DNA of 17,430 nucleotides from JASFYU01 sp045046905 (GCA_045046905.1 JASFYU010000155.1:1-17430); one strand, 5' to 3'; shown: positions 1 through 8,623, numbered from the stretch's first letter. Translations and numbers: made by a program. Notes: a model not told the origin generated them from the letters alone.

Positions 1-139
1 AGATCCGAATTTTTATATTTTGTTTTTACTTTTTCTTATTTTAAAAGCCAAATTTAATAATTGGTCGTCTTTTTTAATACGAACTTAACTTTGGGTTTAG
101 AACTTTCTAGTTATGTTTTAGGACACGGTTCCGACAACA

Positions 140-207
140 TTTAGTCACATAGATATTCCTTGCAAACAGCTGTCATTACTCATTTATTTGTTAAACAGTC
201 ACATAAG
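140..207. repeat. Left pair of AGTCACATA repeats flanking the AlbA_2 gene
   Basis: Two copies of a short repeat lie just past the 3' end of the AlbA_2 gene: TTTAGTCACATA at 140-151 and AACAGTCACATAAG at 194-207. Both recur exactly on the other side of the gene, at 1732-1743 and 1743-1756. The shared core is AGTCACATA. The identity is directly visible. Whether these are recombination or integration scars, or binding sites, is inference. The rest of 1-220 is AT-rich and I see no gene in it. Confidence 0.7.
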
Positions 208-220
208 CATCACAAAAGAG

Positions 221-1669
221 TTACGCCCAATACGGCACATATTTAGAATGTTTTTTAGATGTATTTTCTGGATCATAATATTTTACTTGGCCAGACTTAA
301 TAGTCTCTGATATTATTCTTGAAGCCATAGAGTAATTTTTTTCTTCAATTCCAAACCTTTCTCTTAATGAATGATTAGTCATATGCTCACCTGATACGTA
401 TTTTAAACAAGAGTGTAGGTAACAAGCCCTAATTTTATCTTCTTTATCCATTTGTCTTAACGTTTTGTATGCATAAATAATTACACGTGTATAGTTATCA
501 CCTTCTATAAATTTTGGAGCAGGTAATTGAAAATATTCACATTCAAAGATCACTTTATCAATACCACTACCTCGTTCTTCACAAATGTTTATTCTTCTCA
601 TAAAATGAGCTAATTTTTCATTTCGAGACTGTGGATTATGGTCAACAAACCTCATTGTGCTTATTAAAGGTTTTCCTGGATTGGTTATTTCTACTCTATC
701 TTCAAAAATCTCTATCATTGGAGCGGTTCCTTTTTCGCTAAAATCTTGATGAATAATAGCATTTGCAACCAATTCTCTTATTGCCAATTCAGGGTACATT
801 TTCACCTCTTTTCTAAAAACTTTTCCTATTTCTTCATTAGATGGTAATTGGTCATTAATATAATTGACTAAACCTTTGAAACCAGTTGCATATCCTTTTT
901 GCCCGAGTTGTTCTTTTTTAGTACGCAATTTATTTTTTCCTTGATAAATGATGACTCTTATTGCTTTTCTTTCAAGACTCTCAAATTCATCTAATCTCCT
1001 TGCGAAAAGTATTGCGCATAGATTAGTTATGTTATAATTATTCCCTTCTTTTGTAATTAGTTTTTCTTGTTGCAATTTTTCGAATATAGCATTTCTATTT
1101 TCAGGAAGAGGTGAATTCGTTAATTCGAAATAGGGAGGATAGTCTATTAATTTTAAAACTTCATCAGGTTTTAAGTTATAAACGGCAATCTCATTTTCAA
1201 AACTTTCCATTGGACTTTTAGTCCAGATAGACCTTTCTTTTTCAGGATAATCGTCTAACTTTTTTTTAGAACTTCCGATTCTAATGTATGGGATTCCTTT
1301 AAATTTAACAGGAGTATTTTGTGTAGCTTTAATTTTTACAATGACTACGTTTTCTCCTTCTACTTCAAACTCATGAAAATCAAAATTGATTCTAGGTTCT
1401 AGTAATCGAGCCAACCAAGGTATTAAATCTTCATTCCCTTTTGCTTTTTGATTTGAAGAGAAAGTTGTTCCTATTATTCTATGGGTTTTGTCATGAATTC
1501 CAAATACAACATATCCATATTCTTTATCGTGTACACAGGCCGAATTAGATAAAGCAGAAATGTATTCCCCCATTTCTGTTCCATTATTTACTTTAAATTC
1601 AACCCATTCTGTTTCATTCACGGAAGAACGAAGCTCGCTTAATAGTATTTTTAATTCATTTTCAGTCAT
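221..1669 (-). CDS. AlbA_2 (Schlafen-like) / HATPase_c_4 / winged-helix protein
   Basis: This is a 482-residue protein of the COG2865 type. Such proteins are predicted ATP- and nucleic-acid-binding proteins with no firmly established role. An AlbA_2 (Schlafen-like) domain covers about residues 20-140, with EFK at 24-26, a YGYVVFGI strand at 51-58 and YIRIGSS at 128-134. A divergent GHKL ATPase-like domain follows: N-box RELVANAIIHQDF at 298-310, TNPGKP at 329-334, and ERGSGI at 365-370. The last 75 residues look like a winged helix. I chose the ATG at 1669. The frame can be extended to a TTG at 1723, and an in-frame GTG lies at 1675. AAGGAGG at 1694-1700 sits 24 nt before the ATG, too far for an ordinary ribosome site. 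The gene is visibly more AT-rich than recG beside it and is bracketed by direct repeats, which suggests acquisition. Databases often call such proteins RecG-related; this is not a helicase. Confidence 0.85.
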   Translation of the reverse strand: MTENELKILLSELRSSVNETEWVEFKVNNGTEMGEYISALSNSACVHDKEYGYVVFGIHDKTHRIIGTTFSSNQKAKGNEDLIPWLARLLEPRINFDFHEFEVEGENVVIVKIKATQNTPVKFKGIPYIRIGSSKKKLDDYPEKERSIWTKSPMESFENEIAVYNLKPDEVLKLIDYPPYFELTNSPLPENRNAIFEKLQQEKLITKEGNNYNITNLCAILFARRLDEFESLERKAIRVIIYQGKNKLRTKKEQLGQKGYATGFKGLVNYINDQLPSNEEIGKVFRKEVKMYPELAIRELVANAIIHQDFSEKGTAPMIEIFEDRVEITNPGKPLISTMRFVDHNPQSRNEKLAHFMRRINICEERGSGIDKVIFECEYFQLPAPKFIEGDNYTRVIIYAYKTLRQMDKEDKIRACYLHSCLKYVSGEHMTNHSLRERFGIEEKNYSMASRIISETIKSGQVKYYDPENTSKKHSKYVPYWA

Positions 1670-1731
1670 AATCACATAAATGATGTAATTAAACCTCCTT
1701 AAAATCAAAGAGTTAATCGACAAACAATTAC

Positions 1732-1756
1732 TTTAGTCACATAACAGTCACATAAG
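1732..1756. repeat. Right pair of AGTCACATA repeats flanking the AlbA_2 gene
   Basis: TTTAGTCACATA (1732-1743) and AACAGTCACATAAG (1743-1756) form an almost perfect 11-bp tandem in the region upstream of the minus-strand AlbA_2 gene. They match the left pair exactly over 12 and 14 bp. A weaker relative, TCACATA, occurs at 1672-1678 against the start codon. The position fits either an operator, perhaps bound by the gene's own winged-helix domain, or the end of an inserted cassette. Both readings are inference. Confidence 0.7.
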
Positions 1757-1849
1757 ACGAATGTAGTGAAATTAATCTGGTTGATTGCTTTTTGATATTT
1801 ACCAAAGGTTCACAATGACGATTTATTTTAACCCTTTAGACCGTTTCTT

Positions 1850-3955
1850 TTAACTTATATACGTCCATATATTCTTATGCTTTATCAATTGCGCATAGGC
1901 ATGTCTGATAACCAAATTTTCTTGATGCTCCAGAGAGGGGTCCTCTTTTAGAATTTTCAGGGCATAGTAACGTGCTGTTTTTAGAATATCATTATCCTTG
2001 ATAATATCGGCGATCTTTAAATTCAGGATACCGCTTTGCTGAGTACCCATTAAATCACCGGGACCACGGAGTTTAAGGTCTACCTCTGCAATTTCAAAGC
2101 CGTCATTGGTCTGTACCATGGTCTGCAACCTAGTTTTGGCCTCTGAGGACAATTTATGACTGGTCATAAGAATACAATAGCTTTGGTCGGCACCACGCCC
2201 TACACGACCCCGTAATTGGTGCAATTGCGAGAGTCCGAAACGTTCGGCACTTTCAATAATCATAACTGATGCATTGGGTACGTTCACCCCGACTTCGATA
2301 ACGGTCGTAGCGACCATAATCTGGGTTTCACCTTTTACAAAGCGATTCATTTCATAAGTCTTATCAATCGGTTTCATTTTACCATGAACTATTGATATTT
2401 GATAGTCGGGTAGGGGAAAGTCACGAGAGATACTTTCATAACCGTCCATCAAGTCTTTATAATCTAGGGCTTCCGATTCTTGAATCAACGGGTATACGAT
2501 ATACACCTGTCTCCCATTTGCGATTTCATCTTTGATAAAACGAAACACTTTTAGGCGGTTAGAATCATAGCGGTGTACCGTTTTTATTGCTTTTCTCCCC
2601 GGAGGTAGTTCATCGATTACTGATATATCGAGATCACCGTAGAGGCTCATGGCCAAGGTTCGCGGAATCGGGGTTGCCGTCATCACCAGAATATGGGGCG
2701 GAATATCATTTTTATGCCAAAGTTTGGAGCGCTGAGCCACGCCAAAGCGATGCTGCTCATCTACTATAGCCAATCCTAAATTTTTGTACTGCACTTTATC
2801 TTCCAACAAGGCGTGGGTACCAATAAGAATATCAAGGTCTCCGTTTTCCAATTGCTCATGAATAATTTTCCGAGCTGATTTCTTAACTGAACCCGTCAAG
2901 AGTGCGCAACTAACTCCAGCATCTTCCAATAATTCGGCAATTCCATTGAAATGCTGATTGGCAAGAATCTCAGTGGGGGCCATTAAACAGGCCTGAAAGC
3001 CGTTATCAATGGCCAATAGCATAATCATTACCGCTACAATGGTCTTACCAGAACCTACATCGCCTTGGAGTAAACGGTTCATCTGGGCATTGCTGCCTAA
3101 GTCTGCCCGTATTTCTTTGATGACTCTTTTTTGAGCCTTAGTCAGTTCAAAGGGTAGTCGGTTTTTGTAAAAATCAGTAAACAACTCACCTACCTTATCA
3201 AAATTATACCCTTTGATTTTCTGTTTGCGCAGCATTTTTTTGGCAATGAACTGCATCTGAATGTAAAAGAGTTCTTCGAACTTTAACCGAAACTGGGCTT
3301 TGGCCAATATTTCTTGATTCTTAGGAAAATGAATATTGAACATGGCCTCACTTTTCGATAGTAACCTCAACTCATGCAAAAGACCAGAAGAGAGGGTTTC
3401 TGAAAATCGACCCTTAGTCTCTAGGAATAATTGCTGCATCATTTTGTTGATGACCCTATTAGTGACACCCTTATTCGACAGTTTTTCAGTAGAAGGATAT
3501 ACGGGCTGCATGACAATTTTCAAGCCTTGTTCATGTTCTGACAGCAATTCCATTTCTGGGTGGGGCATTGAGAACTTTCCACTATACCAATTGCATTTTC
3601 CAAAGATTACATAGGGTGTATTCAATTTTAAATTTTCTCGTATCCATTTCTGTCCCCGAAACCAGACCAATTCAATTTCGCCCGTATCATCTACAAAAGT
3701 GGCCACAAGGCGTTTGCCTTTCTTTTGTTCTACGGTTTTTAAATGAACAATCTTTCCCTTGATTTGTATATCGGCACTGCTACGCTGTAATTGCCCTATT
3801 GTATAATATTGGGTCTTGTCGATATACCTATTGGGGAAAAGATTTAGAAGATCCTGATAGCAGCCAATACCCAATTCTGATTGCAAGGAACTGGCCCTAT
3901 TGGGGCCTACCCCTTTAAGGTAGGTTATGGGAGTCTGAAGAAAATTGGCATTCAT
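1850..3955 (-). CDS. recG: ATP-dependent DNA helicase RecG
   Basis: RecG is a monomeric superfamily 2 helicase that remodels stalled replication forks and Holliday junctions. The 701-residue length is normal for the family. The N-terminal wedge/OB-fold region spans about residues 60-170. Helicase motifs are complete: Walker A GDVGSGKT 298-305, DEQH box 399-402, motif III TATPIPRTL 426-434, motif VI RGRVGRG 582-588, and the RecG-specific LRGPGDLMGT at 629-638. The chosen ATG gives the expected start, with a helix-hairpin-helix-like LKGVGPNRA segment at 13-21. It is divergent from the M1 peptidase gene across a 79-bp gap. It lies upstream of the AlbA_2 gene on the same strand, but the roughly 180-bp gap with repeats argues against a tight operon. 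Nothing appears broken. Confidence 0.98.
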   Translation of the reverse strand: MNANFLQTPITYLKGVGPNRASSLQSELGIGCYQDLLNLFPNRYIDKTQYYTIGQLQRSSADIQIKGKIVHLKTVEQKKGKRLVATFVDDTGEIELVWFRGQKWIRENLKLNTPYVIFGKCNWYSGKFSMPHPEMELLSEHEQGLKIVMQPVYPSTEKLSNKGVTNRVINKMMQQLFLETKGRFSETLSSGLLHELRLLSKSEAMFNIHFPKNQEILAKAQFRLKFEELFYIQMQFIAKKMLRKQKIKGYNFDKVGELFTDFYKNRLPFELTKAQKRVIKEIRADLGSNAQMNRLLQGDVGSGKTIVAVMIMLLAIDNGFQACLMAPTEILANQHFNGIAELLEDAGVSCALLTGSVKKSARKIIHEQLENGDLDILIGTHALLEDKVQYKNLGLAIVDEQHRFGVAQRSKLWHKNDIPPHILVMTATPIPRTLAMSLYGDLDISVIDELPPGRKAIKTVHRYDSNRLKVFRFIKDEIANGRQVYIVYPLIQESEALDYKDLMDGYESISRDFPLPDYQISIVHGKMKPIDKTYEMNRFVKGETQIMVATTVIEVGVNVPNASVMIIESAERFGLSQLHQLRGRVGRGADQSYCILMTSHKLSSEAKTRLQTMVQTNDGFEIAEVDLKLRGPGDLMGTQQSGILNLKIADIIKDNDILKTARYYALKILKEDPSLEHQENLVIRHAYAQLIKHKNIWTYIS

Positions 3956-4000
3956 TCGACTAAATTAGGGGTTAACACCTACAAGTGCAATCTAAAATGT

Positions 4001-4008
4001 TAAATTTG
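4001..4008 (+). promoter_or_regulatory. Candidate Bacteroidota -7 box before the M1 peptidase
   Basis: TAAATTTG matches the Bacteroidota -7 consensus TAnnTTTG and lies 26 nt before the ATG at 4035. It would give a short 5' leader for the peptidase-patatin operon. I see no clear TTTG at the usual -33 distance, so this is only a candidate. Confidence 0.4.
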
Positions 4009-4034
4009 GTGTAGCTTTTGTAGTTCTTTAGTTT

Positions 4035-6128
4035 ATGAGGTACCTATTACTTTTTCTATTTCTTCATTTCTGTTTTTGCTTAACGGCTCAACATCAGGAC
4101 AAGGTCGACTTTACACATGCGGAAATCGCTATACACCCTATTTCCGAAAACAAACAAATAAAAGGAACGGTCATCTATCGATTCGATGTATTGAAAAGTG
4201 TGGATTCCGTTTTTTTGGATGCTAAGAACATGACATTCAGTTCAGTAAAATTAAACTATAAAAAGGTGCGTTTTCTCAATGATCGAAAAACGATAACCAT
4301 CAAAAGAAAATTTAAAAAAGGGAAGAGCTACCAACTTGAACTTAACTATTCTACAAAACCAAAACAAACGGTTTATTATTTAGGGTGGCACGAAGGTGAC
4401 CTATTTAATAATCAGATTTGGACGCAAGGGCAGGGTAAATATACAAGCTATTGGTTGCCAAGTTTTGATGATATGAATGAGAAGGTCGAGTTTGACCTCA
4501 GTATTTCCTTTGATAAAAACTATCAGGTGATAGCCAATGGTAAATTAATAAAAGAAAGCCCACGGCCTGACCATAGGGTTATGTGGTCTTTTGATATGAA
4601 AGGCCCTATGAGTAGTTATCTACTAGCCTTTGTCATCGGAAAATACAAAAAACAGCTAGTGACTTCTGCCAGCGGAATACCCATTGAAAACTATTATTAC
4701 CCTCAAGATAGTCTGAGGGTCGAACCCACATATAGGTACACCAAGCGCATTTTTGATTTTCTTGAAACCGAGATTGGCGTACCCTACCCCTGGCAAAACT
4801 ACAAACAGATTCCCGTGCGTGATTTTCTATATGCCGGAATGGAAAATACCGGTGCCACCATTTTTTCAGATCGCTATGTTATCGATTCTATTGCCTTTGT
4901 AGATAAGAACTATGTAAATGTGAACGCCCATGAGCTGGCACACCAATGGTTCGGAAACTTGGTGACTGAGAAAGATGGGAGCCACCATTGGCTTCAAGAA
5001 GGCTTTGCTACCTATTATGCGATGCTGGCCGAGAAAGAAATTTTCGGAGAAGAATTTTTCTATTGGAAATTATACGATACTGCCAAGCTATTAAACAGTT
5101 TGTCAAAAGATGACAATGCCGAGGCTTTGACCGATCCTGGGGCTAGCAGCCTTACCTTCTATGAAAAAGGGGCATGGGCATTATATATGCTTCAGAATGA
5201 AGTAGGGGATGAGGCCTTTAAAGCCGGTATACAAAATTACCTTGAAAAATACAAATTCAAAAATGTAACCATTACTGACTTTATCACTGAAATTGAGCAA
5301 ACGAGCAATCAAGATCTATCGAGTTTCAAAACCTTGTGGCTATACGGTACTGAGTTTCCGTTTGAAAAGGCCAAGGAAAATTTAATCAAGAATTCAGTAC
5401 CCATAAAAGATATTTTCAAATTAAAGTGGGAGTTGACCACGAGCTTAAGCGATAATGAACATATTATTCAAGGATATTGGGAATCAACGGAATCAATCGA
5501 ACTTAAGAAGAGAATCATTTTAAAATATCATAAATCTCTTTCCTCAGAGTTTTTGCACAGGGCTTTTGAAACCAACAATGTGCAGATTAGGAAGGCGCTG
5601 TCTACGCTTCCAAGAAACTATACCTCTTTATTAAAAGAAGATTATGAATCACTTTTAAACGACCAAAGTTATAGTACGGTCGAAAATGCCCTATATCGGT
5701 TATGGGCTAATTTTCCAAAAAGCAAGGTCGACTATCTAAACAGGACCAAGGGCGTCATAGGTCTACCGAACAAAAATATCAGACAGCTGTGGTTGCTTTT
5801 GGCCGTTTTGACCAAGAAGTATCAAGAAGATGGTCCTAAACAAGAATACCTTACCGAATTAGTGGGCTATACTTTTCCCAGATATTCTTTCGAAGTAAGG
5901 CAATTGGCGTTTGAGTTGACCTATCAATTCTTTGAGCTACCTGATGAATGTTTAAAGAATCTTATCAACGCTTCAATGCACCATTCATGGCAATTCAGAA
6001 AGTATGCAAGAGCCTTACTTGACAAACTAATAGCAGATGGGGAACAAAAGGAGCGCATCATAGAACTTTTCGAAGACTTAAATGAGACAGAATTACGTTA
6101 TATTAATAGCAAAATCCAAGCAAAATGA
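4035..6128 (+). CDS. Secreted M1-family zinc metallopeptidase (aminopeptidase)
   Basis: The 697-residue protein belongs to the M1 gluzincin family, which removes N-terminal residues from peptides. A signal peptide is evident: a hydrophobic run at 3-16 ending at LTAQ, so it is probably periplasmic or surface-exposed. The N-terminal beta domain covers about 25-230. The exopeptidase motif is GMEN (268-271) in place of the textbook GAMEN. Zinc ligands are H299 and H303 of HELAH plus E322, with the correct 18-residue spacing; E300 is the catalytic base. Y376 fits the transition-state tyrosine. The region beyond about 440 is helical and less conserved. The stop overlaps the next start as ATGA, so this gene and the first patatin gene are probably translationally coupled. 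The preferred substrate cannot be read from sequence. Confidence 0.93.
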   Translation: MRYLLLFLFLHFCFCLTAQHQDKVDFTHAEIAIHPISENKQIKGTVIYRFDVLKSVDSVFLDAKNMTFSSVKLNYKKVRFLNDRKTITIKRKFKKGKSYQLELNYSTKPKQTVYYLGWHEGDLFNNQIWTQGQGKYTSYWLPSFDDMNEKVEFDLSISFDKNYQVIANGKLIKESPRPDHRVMWSFDMKGPMSSYLLAFVIGKYKKQLVTSASGIPIENYYYPQDSLRVEPTYRYTKRIFDFLETEIGVPYPWQNYKQIPVRDFLYAGMENTGATIFSDRYVIDSIAFVDKNYVNVNAHELAHQWFGNLVTEKDGSHHWLQEGFATYYAMLAEKEIFGEEFFYWKLYDTAKLLNSLSKDDNAEALTDPGASSLTFYEKGAWALYMLQNEVGDEAFKAGIQNYLEKYKFKNVTITDFITEIEQTSNQDLSSFKTLWLYGTEFPFEKAKENLIKNSVPIKDIFKLKWELTTSLSDNEHIIQGYWESTESIELKKRIILKYHKSLSSEFLHRAFETNNVQIRKALSTLPRNYTSLLKEDYESLLNDQSYSTVENALYRLWANFPKSKVDYLNRTKGVIGLPNKNIRQLWLLLAVLTKKYQEDGPKQEYLTELVGYTFPRYSFEVRQLAFELTYQFFELPDECLKNLINASMHHSWQFRKYARALLDKLIADGEQKERIIELFEDLNETELRYINSKIQAK

Positions 6129-7030
6129 GGGCACTGGTCATATCAGGAGGAGGCAGTAAAGGCGCATTCGCAGGCGGTGTGGTGCAATACCTAATGCAGG
6201 AACTTAATTATAACTATGACCTCTTCATTGGCACTTCAACGGGCAGTTTGCTTATTTCACATCTGGCCCTACATAAAATCGAAAAGATAAAAACAATCTT
6301 TACTTCGGTGAATCAGGACAGTATTTTTAGCAACTGTCCCTTCGTTATTCAAAAAAAACATGGTGTTGAAAATATCGCTATTAACCACTGGAACGTTTTT
6401 AAAAATTTTTACAGCGGCAGTAAAACCTTTGGAGAAAGCCATAAACTTTTAGAACTCATACGAAACACGATTACAATCGAGGAGTTCGATACCCTCAAAA
6501 ATGGCCCTAAAGAAATTATAACCACGGTCTCAAACCTCTCGCTTAATCAGGTAGAATATAAAAGCATCAATGATTACACCTATGATGAATTTTGTGAATG
6601 GATATGGATCTCATGTAATTACACTCCCTTTATGAGTTTGGCTCGTAAAAACGGTTGTGAGTACGCCGATGGTGGGCTGGGGAACATGGTGCCTATCGAA
6701 GAAGCTATAAAACGAGGAGCAACTGAGATAGACGCTATTATATTACAGACCGAAGCTACTCTTTTTAACCGAATGCCTTCTAAGAATCCTTTTGCCCTTC
6801 TTACCAGTATGTTCAGTTTTATGTTAGATAGAATAGAGCATCAAAATATACGAATTGGCAAATATGTAGCCAATCATAATGATGCCATCATTAACTTTTA
6901 TTATACCCCCGTGGTACTAACGACCAATTCATTAATTTTTAATAAAAAGAAAATGACGGCTTGGTGGGAAAGTGGTTACAATTTTGCAAAGTATAAAAAC
7001 TTAGAACTTAATCAAATAGATTTAGACTAG
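6125..7030 (+). CDS. Patatin-like hydrolase, copy 1
   Basis: This 301-residue patatin-like protein is predicted to be a serine lipid acyl hydrolase using a Ser-Asp dyad. The oxyanion-hole loop GGGSKG is at 8-13, the nucleophile elbow GTSTG at 36-40 (Ser38), and the Asp partner in DGG at 182-184. No signal peptide or membrane segment is visible, so it is probably cytosolic or peripherally membrane-bound. Its ATG overlaps the stop of the M1 peptidase. It is followed one nucleotide after its stop by a second patatin gene that aligns without gaps over about 290 residues, at about 54% identity by my hand count. The substrate is unknown. It could act as a phospholipase, a lysophospholipase or on another acyl ester. 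Confidence 0.92.
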   Translation: MRALVISGGGSKGAFAGGVVQYLMQELNYNYDLFIGTSTGSLLISHLALHKIEKIKTIFTSVNQDSIFSNCPFVIQKKHGVENIAINHWNVFKNFYSGSKTFGESHKLLELIRNTITIEEFDTLKNGPKEIITTVSNLSLNQVEYKSINDYTYDEFCEWIWISCNYTPFMSLARKNGCEYADGGLGNMVPIEEAIKRGATEIDAIILQTEATLFNRMPSKNPFALLTSMFSFMLDRIEHQNIRIGKYVANHNDAIINFYYTPVVLTTNSLIFNKKKMTAWWESGYNFAKYKNLELNQIDLD

Positions 7031-7031
7031 A

Positions 7032-7922
7032 ATGAGAGCATTAGTTATTAGCGGAGGAGGAAGTAAAGGGGCATTTGCGGGCGGTGTAGCACAGTTTTTA
7101 ATGGAAGTAGAGAAAAGAGAATATGATTTGTTTGTAGGTACTTCTACAGGAAGCTTGCTTATTCCCCACTTGGCGTTAGACAATATAGACACCTTGTATG
7201 ATATATACACCAATATGGACCAACGTAAAATTTTCAGTTTAAATCCGTTTGTGGTTAGGAAGAAAGAGAACAGAGAATATGTTTCCATTAATTTTATGAC
7301 CACTTTTTTACAGTTTATAAAGAGAAAAAGAACTTTTGGGGAGAGCAAATCACTGAGAAAGACCATACGACGAAATTTTCTTTTAAAAGATTTTGAAGCG
7401 ATACGTGCTACTCATAAAGATGTTGTTGTAACTGTTTCTAACCTTTCAAAAAACAAGGTAGAATATAAATCGATCAAGGATTTTGACTACAATGAATTTT
7501 GTGACTGGATTTGGATTTCCTGTAATTATATTCCTTTTATGTCTTTGGTAAAAAAAGAGGGCTATGAATATGGAGACGGTGGTCTAGGCTGTGTTCTCCC
7601 TATTCGAGAAGCTGTAAAAAGGGGTGCTACGGTAATAGATGCCATTATACTGGAATCTGAAAATATGGAGCATAATAAGGTATTAGGCAAAAACCCCTTT
7701 TCCTTAATGTTGAGCATCTACGGCTTTGTGCTTGATCAAATAGAAAAGCATGATATTTCTGAAGGTGTTTTGGCTGCAAAACATAGAGGGGTACAACTTA
7801 ATTTATATTATACGCCCACTAAACTAACTGAAAACTCTTTGGTATTCGACAAGAAATTAATGACAAGCTGGTGGCTTCAAGGCTTTAATTATGCCGAAAA
7901 AAAAACAGAAGAAGATAGTTGA
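7032..7922 (+). CDS. Patatin-like hydrolase, copy 2 (tandem paralogue)
   Basis: This 296-residue protein is the tandem paralogue of the preceding gene. Residues 1-19 are identical, and the whole catalytic set is kept at the same positions: GGGSKG 8-13, GTSTG with Ser38 at 36-40, and DGG at 182-184. A further block, WISCNY followed by PFM around 161-170, is nearly invariant between copies. The most divergent stretches are about 51-100 and 211-220, which may bear on substrate or partner choice; that is inference. No signal peptide is seen. The ATG starts after a 1-nt gap, so it is almost certainly cotranscribed with copy 1 and the M1 peptidase. It ends 98 bp before the convergent gene. Both copies look functional. 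Confidence 0.92.
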   Translation: MRALVISGGGSKGAFAGGVAQFLMEVEKREYDLFVGTSTGSLLIPHLALDNIDTLYDIYTNMDQRKIFSLNPFVVRKKENREYVSINFMTTFLQFIKRKRTFGESKSLRKTIRRNFLLKDFEAIRATHKDVVVTVSNLSKNKVEYKSIKDFDYNEFCDWIWISCNYIPFMSLVKKEGYEYGDGGLGCVLPIREAVKRGATVIDAIILESENMEHNKVLGKNPFSLMLSIYGFVLDQIEKHDISEGVLAAKHRGVQLNLYYTPTKLTENSLVFDKKLMTSWWLQGFNYAEKKTEEDS

Positions 7923-8020
7923 GTATTACATACTACCCCCTGATATTATCTGATGTAAGAGAATTTAAAGGAAGCTACTCCACAGCATTTTTAACTCGGT
8001 GGTTGAACATGATTTTTAAT

Positions 8021-8539
8021 TTACCAAAGATCTCCGATTTCCTTTTTCACATAGGATAATGCGGTAGCAGAAGGTGACGACTTGTCCATAGTTTCAGTCA
8101 ATACATCTTCACGTAATTTATCGGCAGAATCTGTTTCACTCATAGCCGCTTTTCGTATCATTTGCACCGTAGCATTTTTGGCTGCTTTGATAACGTTCCA
8201 ACATTCATCTGACAGGTAGATTTGCTGAGATAGGTTATGTTCGAACTCATTTTCTATACTTCGTATCAAAAGTGTTTCGTAGTCCGCCTTATCCGCAGAT
8301 TTTGGTACGACCCGTAACACCAAACTGGGTATGGCGATCCGTTCTAGAAACAAAGCCATACGTTCGTATGCCTGTAATCGTATGGGCAAAGTGTTTTTCT
8401 GAGAATCTTTGTGCAGAAGATAGCGTCGTCTACCATCTTCATTTTGGGTATGGAGTCTAAAAAAGTAAAAGGCGATAACACCGGTTACAATGGTTGGCAA
8501 TAGGTATGCAAATAGTTGAAGTACTCCTTCTCCCGTCAT
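8021..8539 (-). CDS. Small single-pass membrane protein of unknown function
   Basis: This is a 172-residue protein with one N-terminal transmembrane segment at about 8-27 (hydrophobic, ending FYFF). A basic stretch, GRRRYLLHK, at 36-44 fits the cytoplasmic side. The rest is a soluble, mostly helical domain containing LPIRLQAYERMALFLERI (51-68), which I recall as typical of a small conserved Bacteroidota family, possibly DUF7935. That name is from memory and not certain. No catalytic motif is visible. It is the last gene of the minus-strand run, 84 nt after the coiled-coil/OmpA-like gene, and converges with the second patatin gene. The ATG at 8539 has no Shine-Dalgarno sequence, which is normal for this phylum. 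Confidence 0.75.
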   Translation of the reverse strand: MTGEGVLQLFAYLLPTIVTGVIAFYFFRLHTQNEDGRRRYLLHKDSQKNTLPIRLQAYERMALFLERIAIPSLVLRVVPKSADKADYETLLIRSIENEFEHNLSQQIYLSDECWNVIKAAKNATVQMIRKAAMSETDSADKLREDVLTETMDKSSPSATALSYVKKEIGDLW

Positions 8540-8623
8540 GATTTGGGTATTTTGTTTGGTTACTGTGATGTAGAACGTTTGTTTTATACAAAAATTATAG
8601 CCAGTGTTATTTCAATGATTGAC

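Noticed and set aside
1670..1723. N-terminal extension of the AlbA_2 protein to TTG 1723
   Set aside because: The added 18 residues do not belong to the domain, and MTENELK at 1669 is a natural start for the family.
1..1850. Classical insertion sequence or integron around the AlbA_2 gene
   Set aside because: No transposase, integrase or terminal inverted repeats are seen; only short direct repeats are present.
7022..7366. 114-residue minus-strand frame over the second patatin gene
   Set aside because: It is antisense to a clear coding sequence and has no recognisable protein features.
6125..7922. Patatins as CapV-type effectors of a CBASS anti-phage system
   Set aside because: No cyclic-oligonucleotide synthase or other CBASS gene is nearby. 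The neighbour is an M1 peptidase, and no sensing domain is visible.
7923..8020. Bidirectional terminator between the convergent patatin and membrane-protein genes
   Set aside because: Only a weak 6-bp TTACAT/ATGTAA pairing with a long loop is present, with no T-runs.
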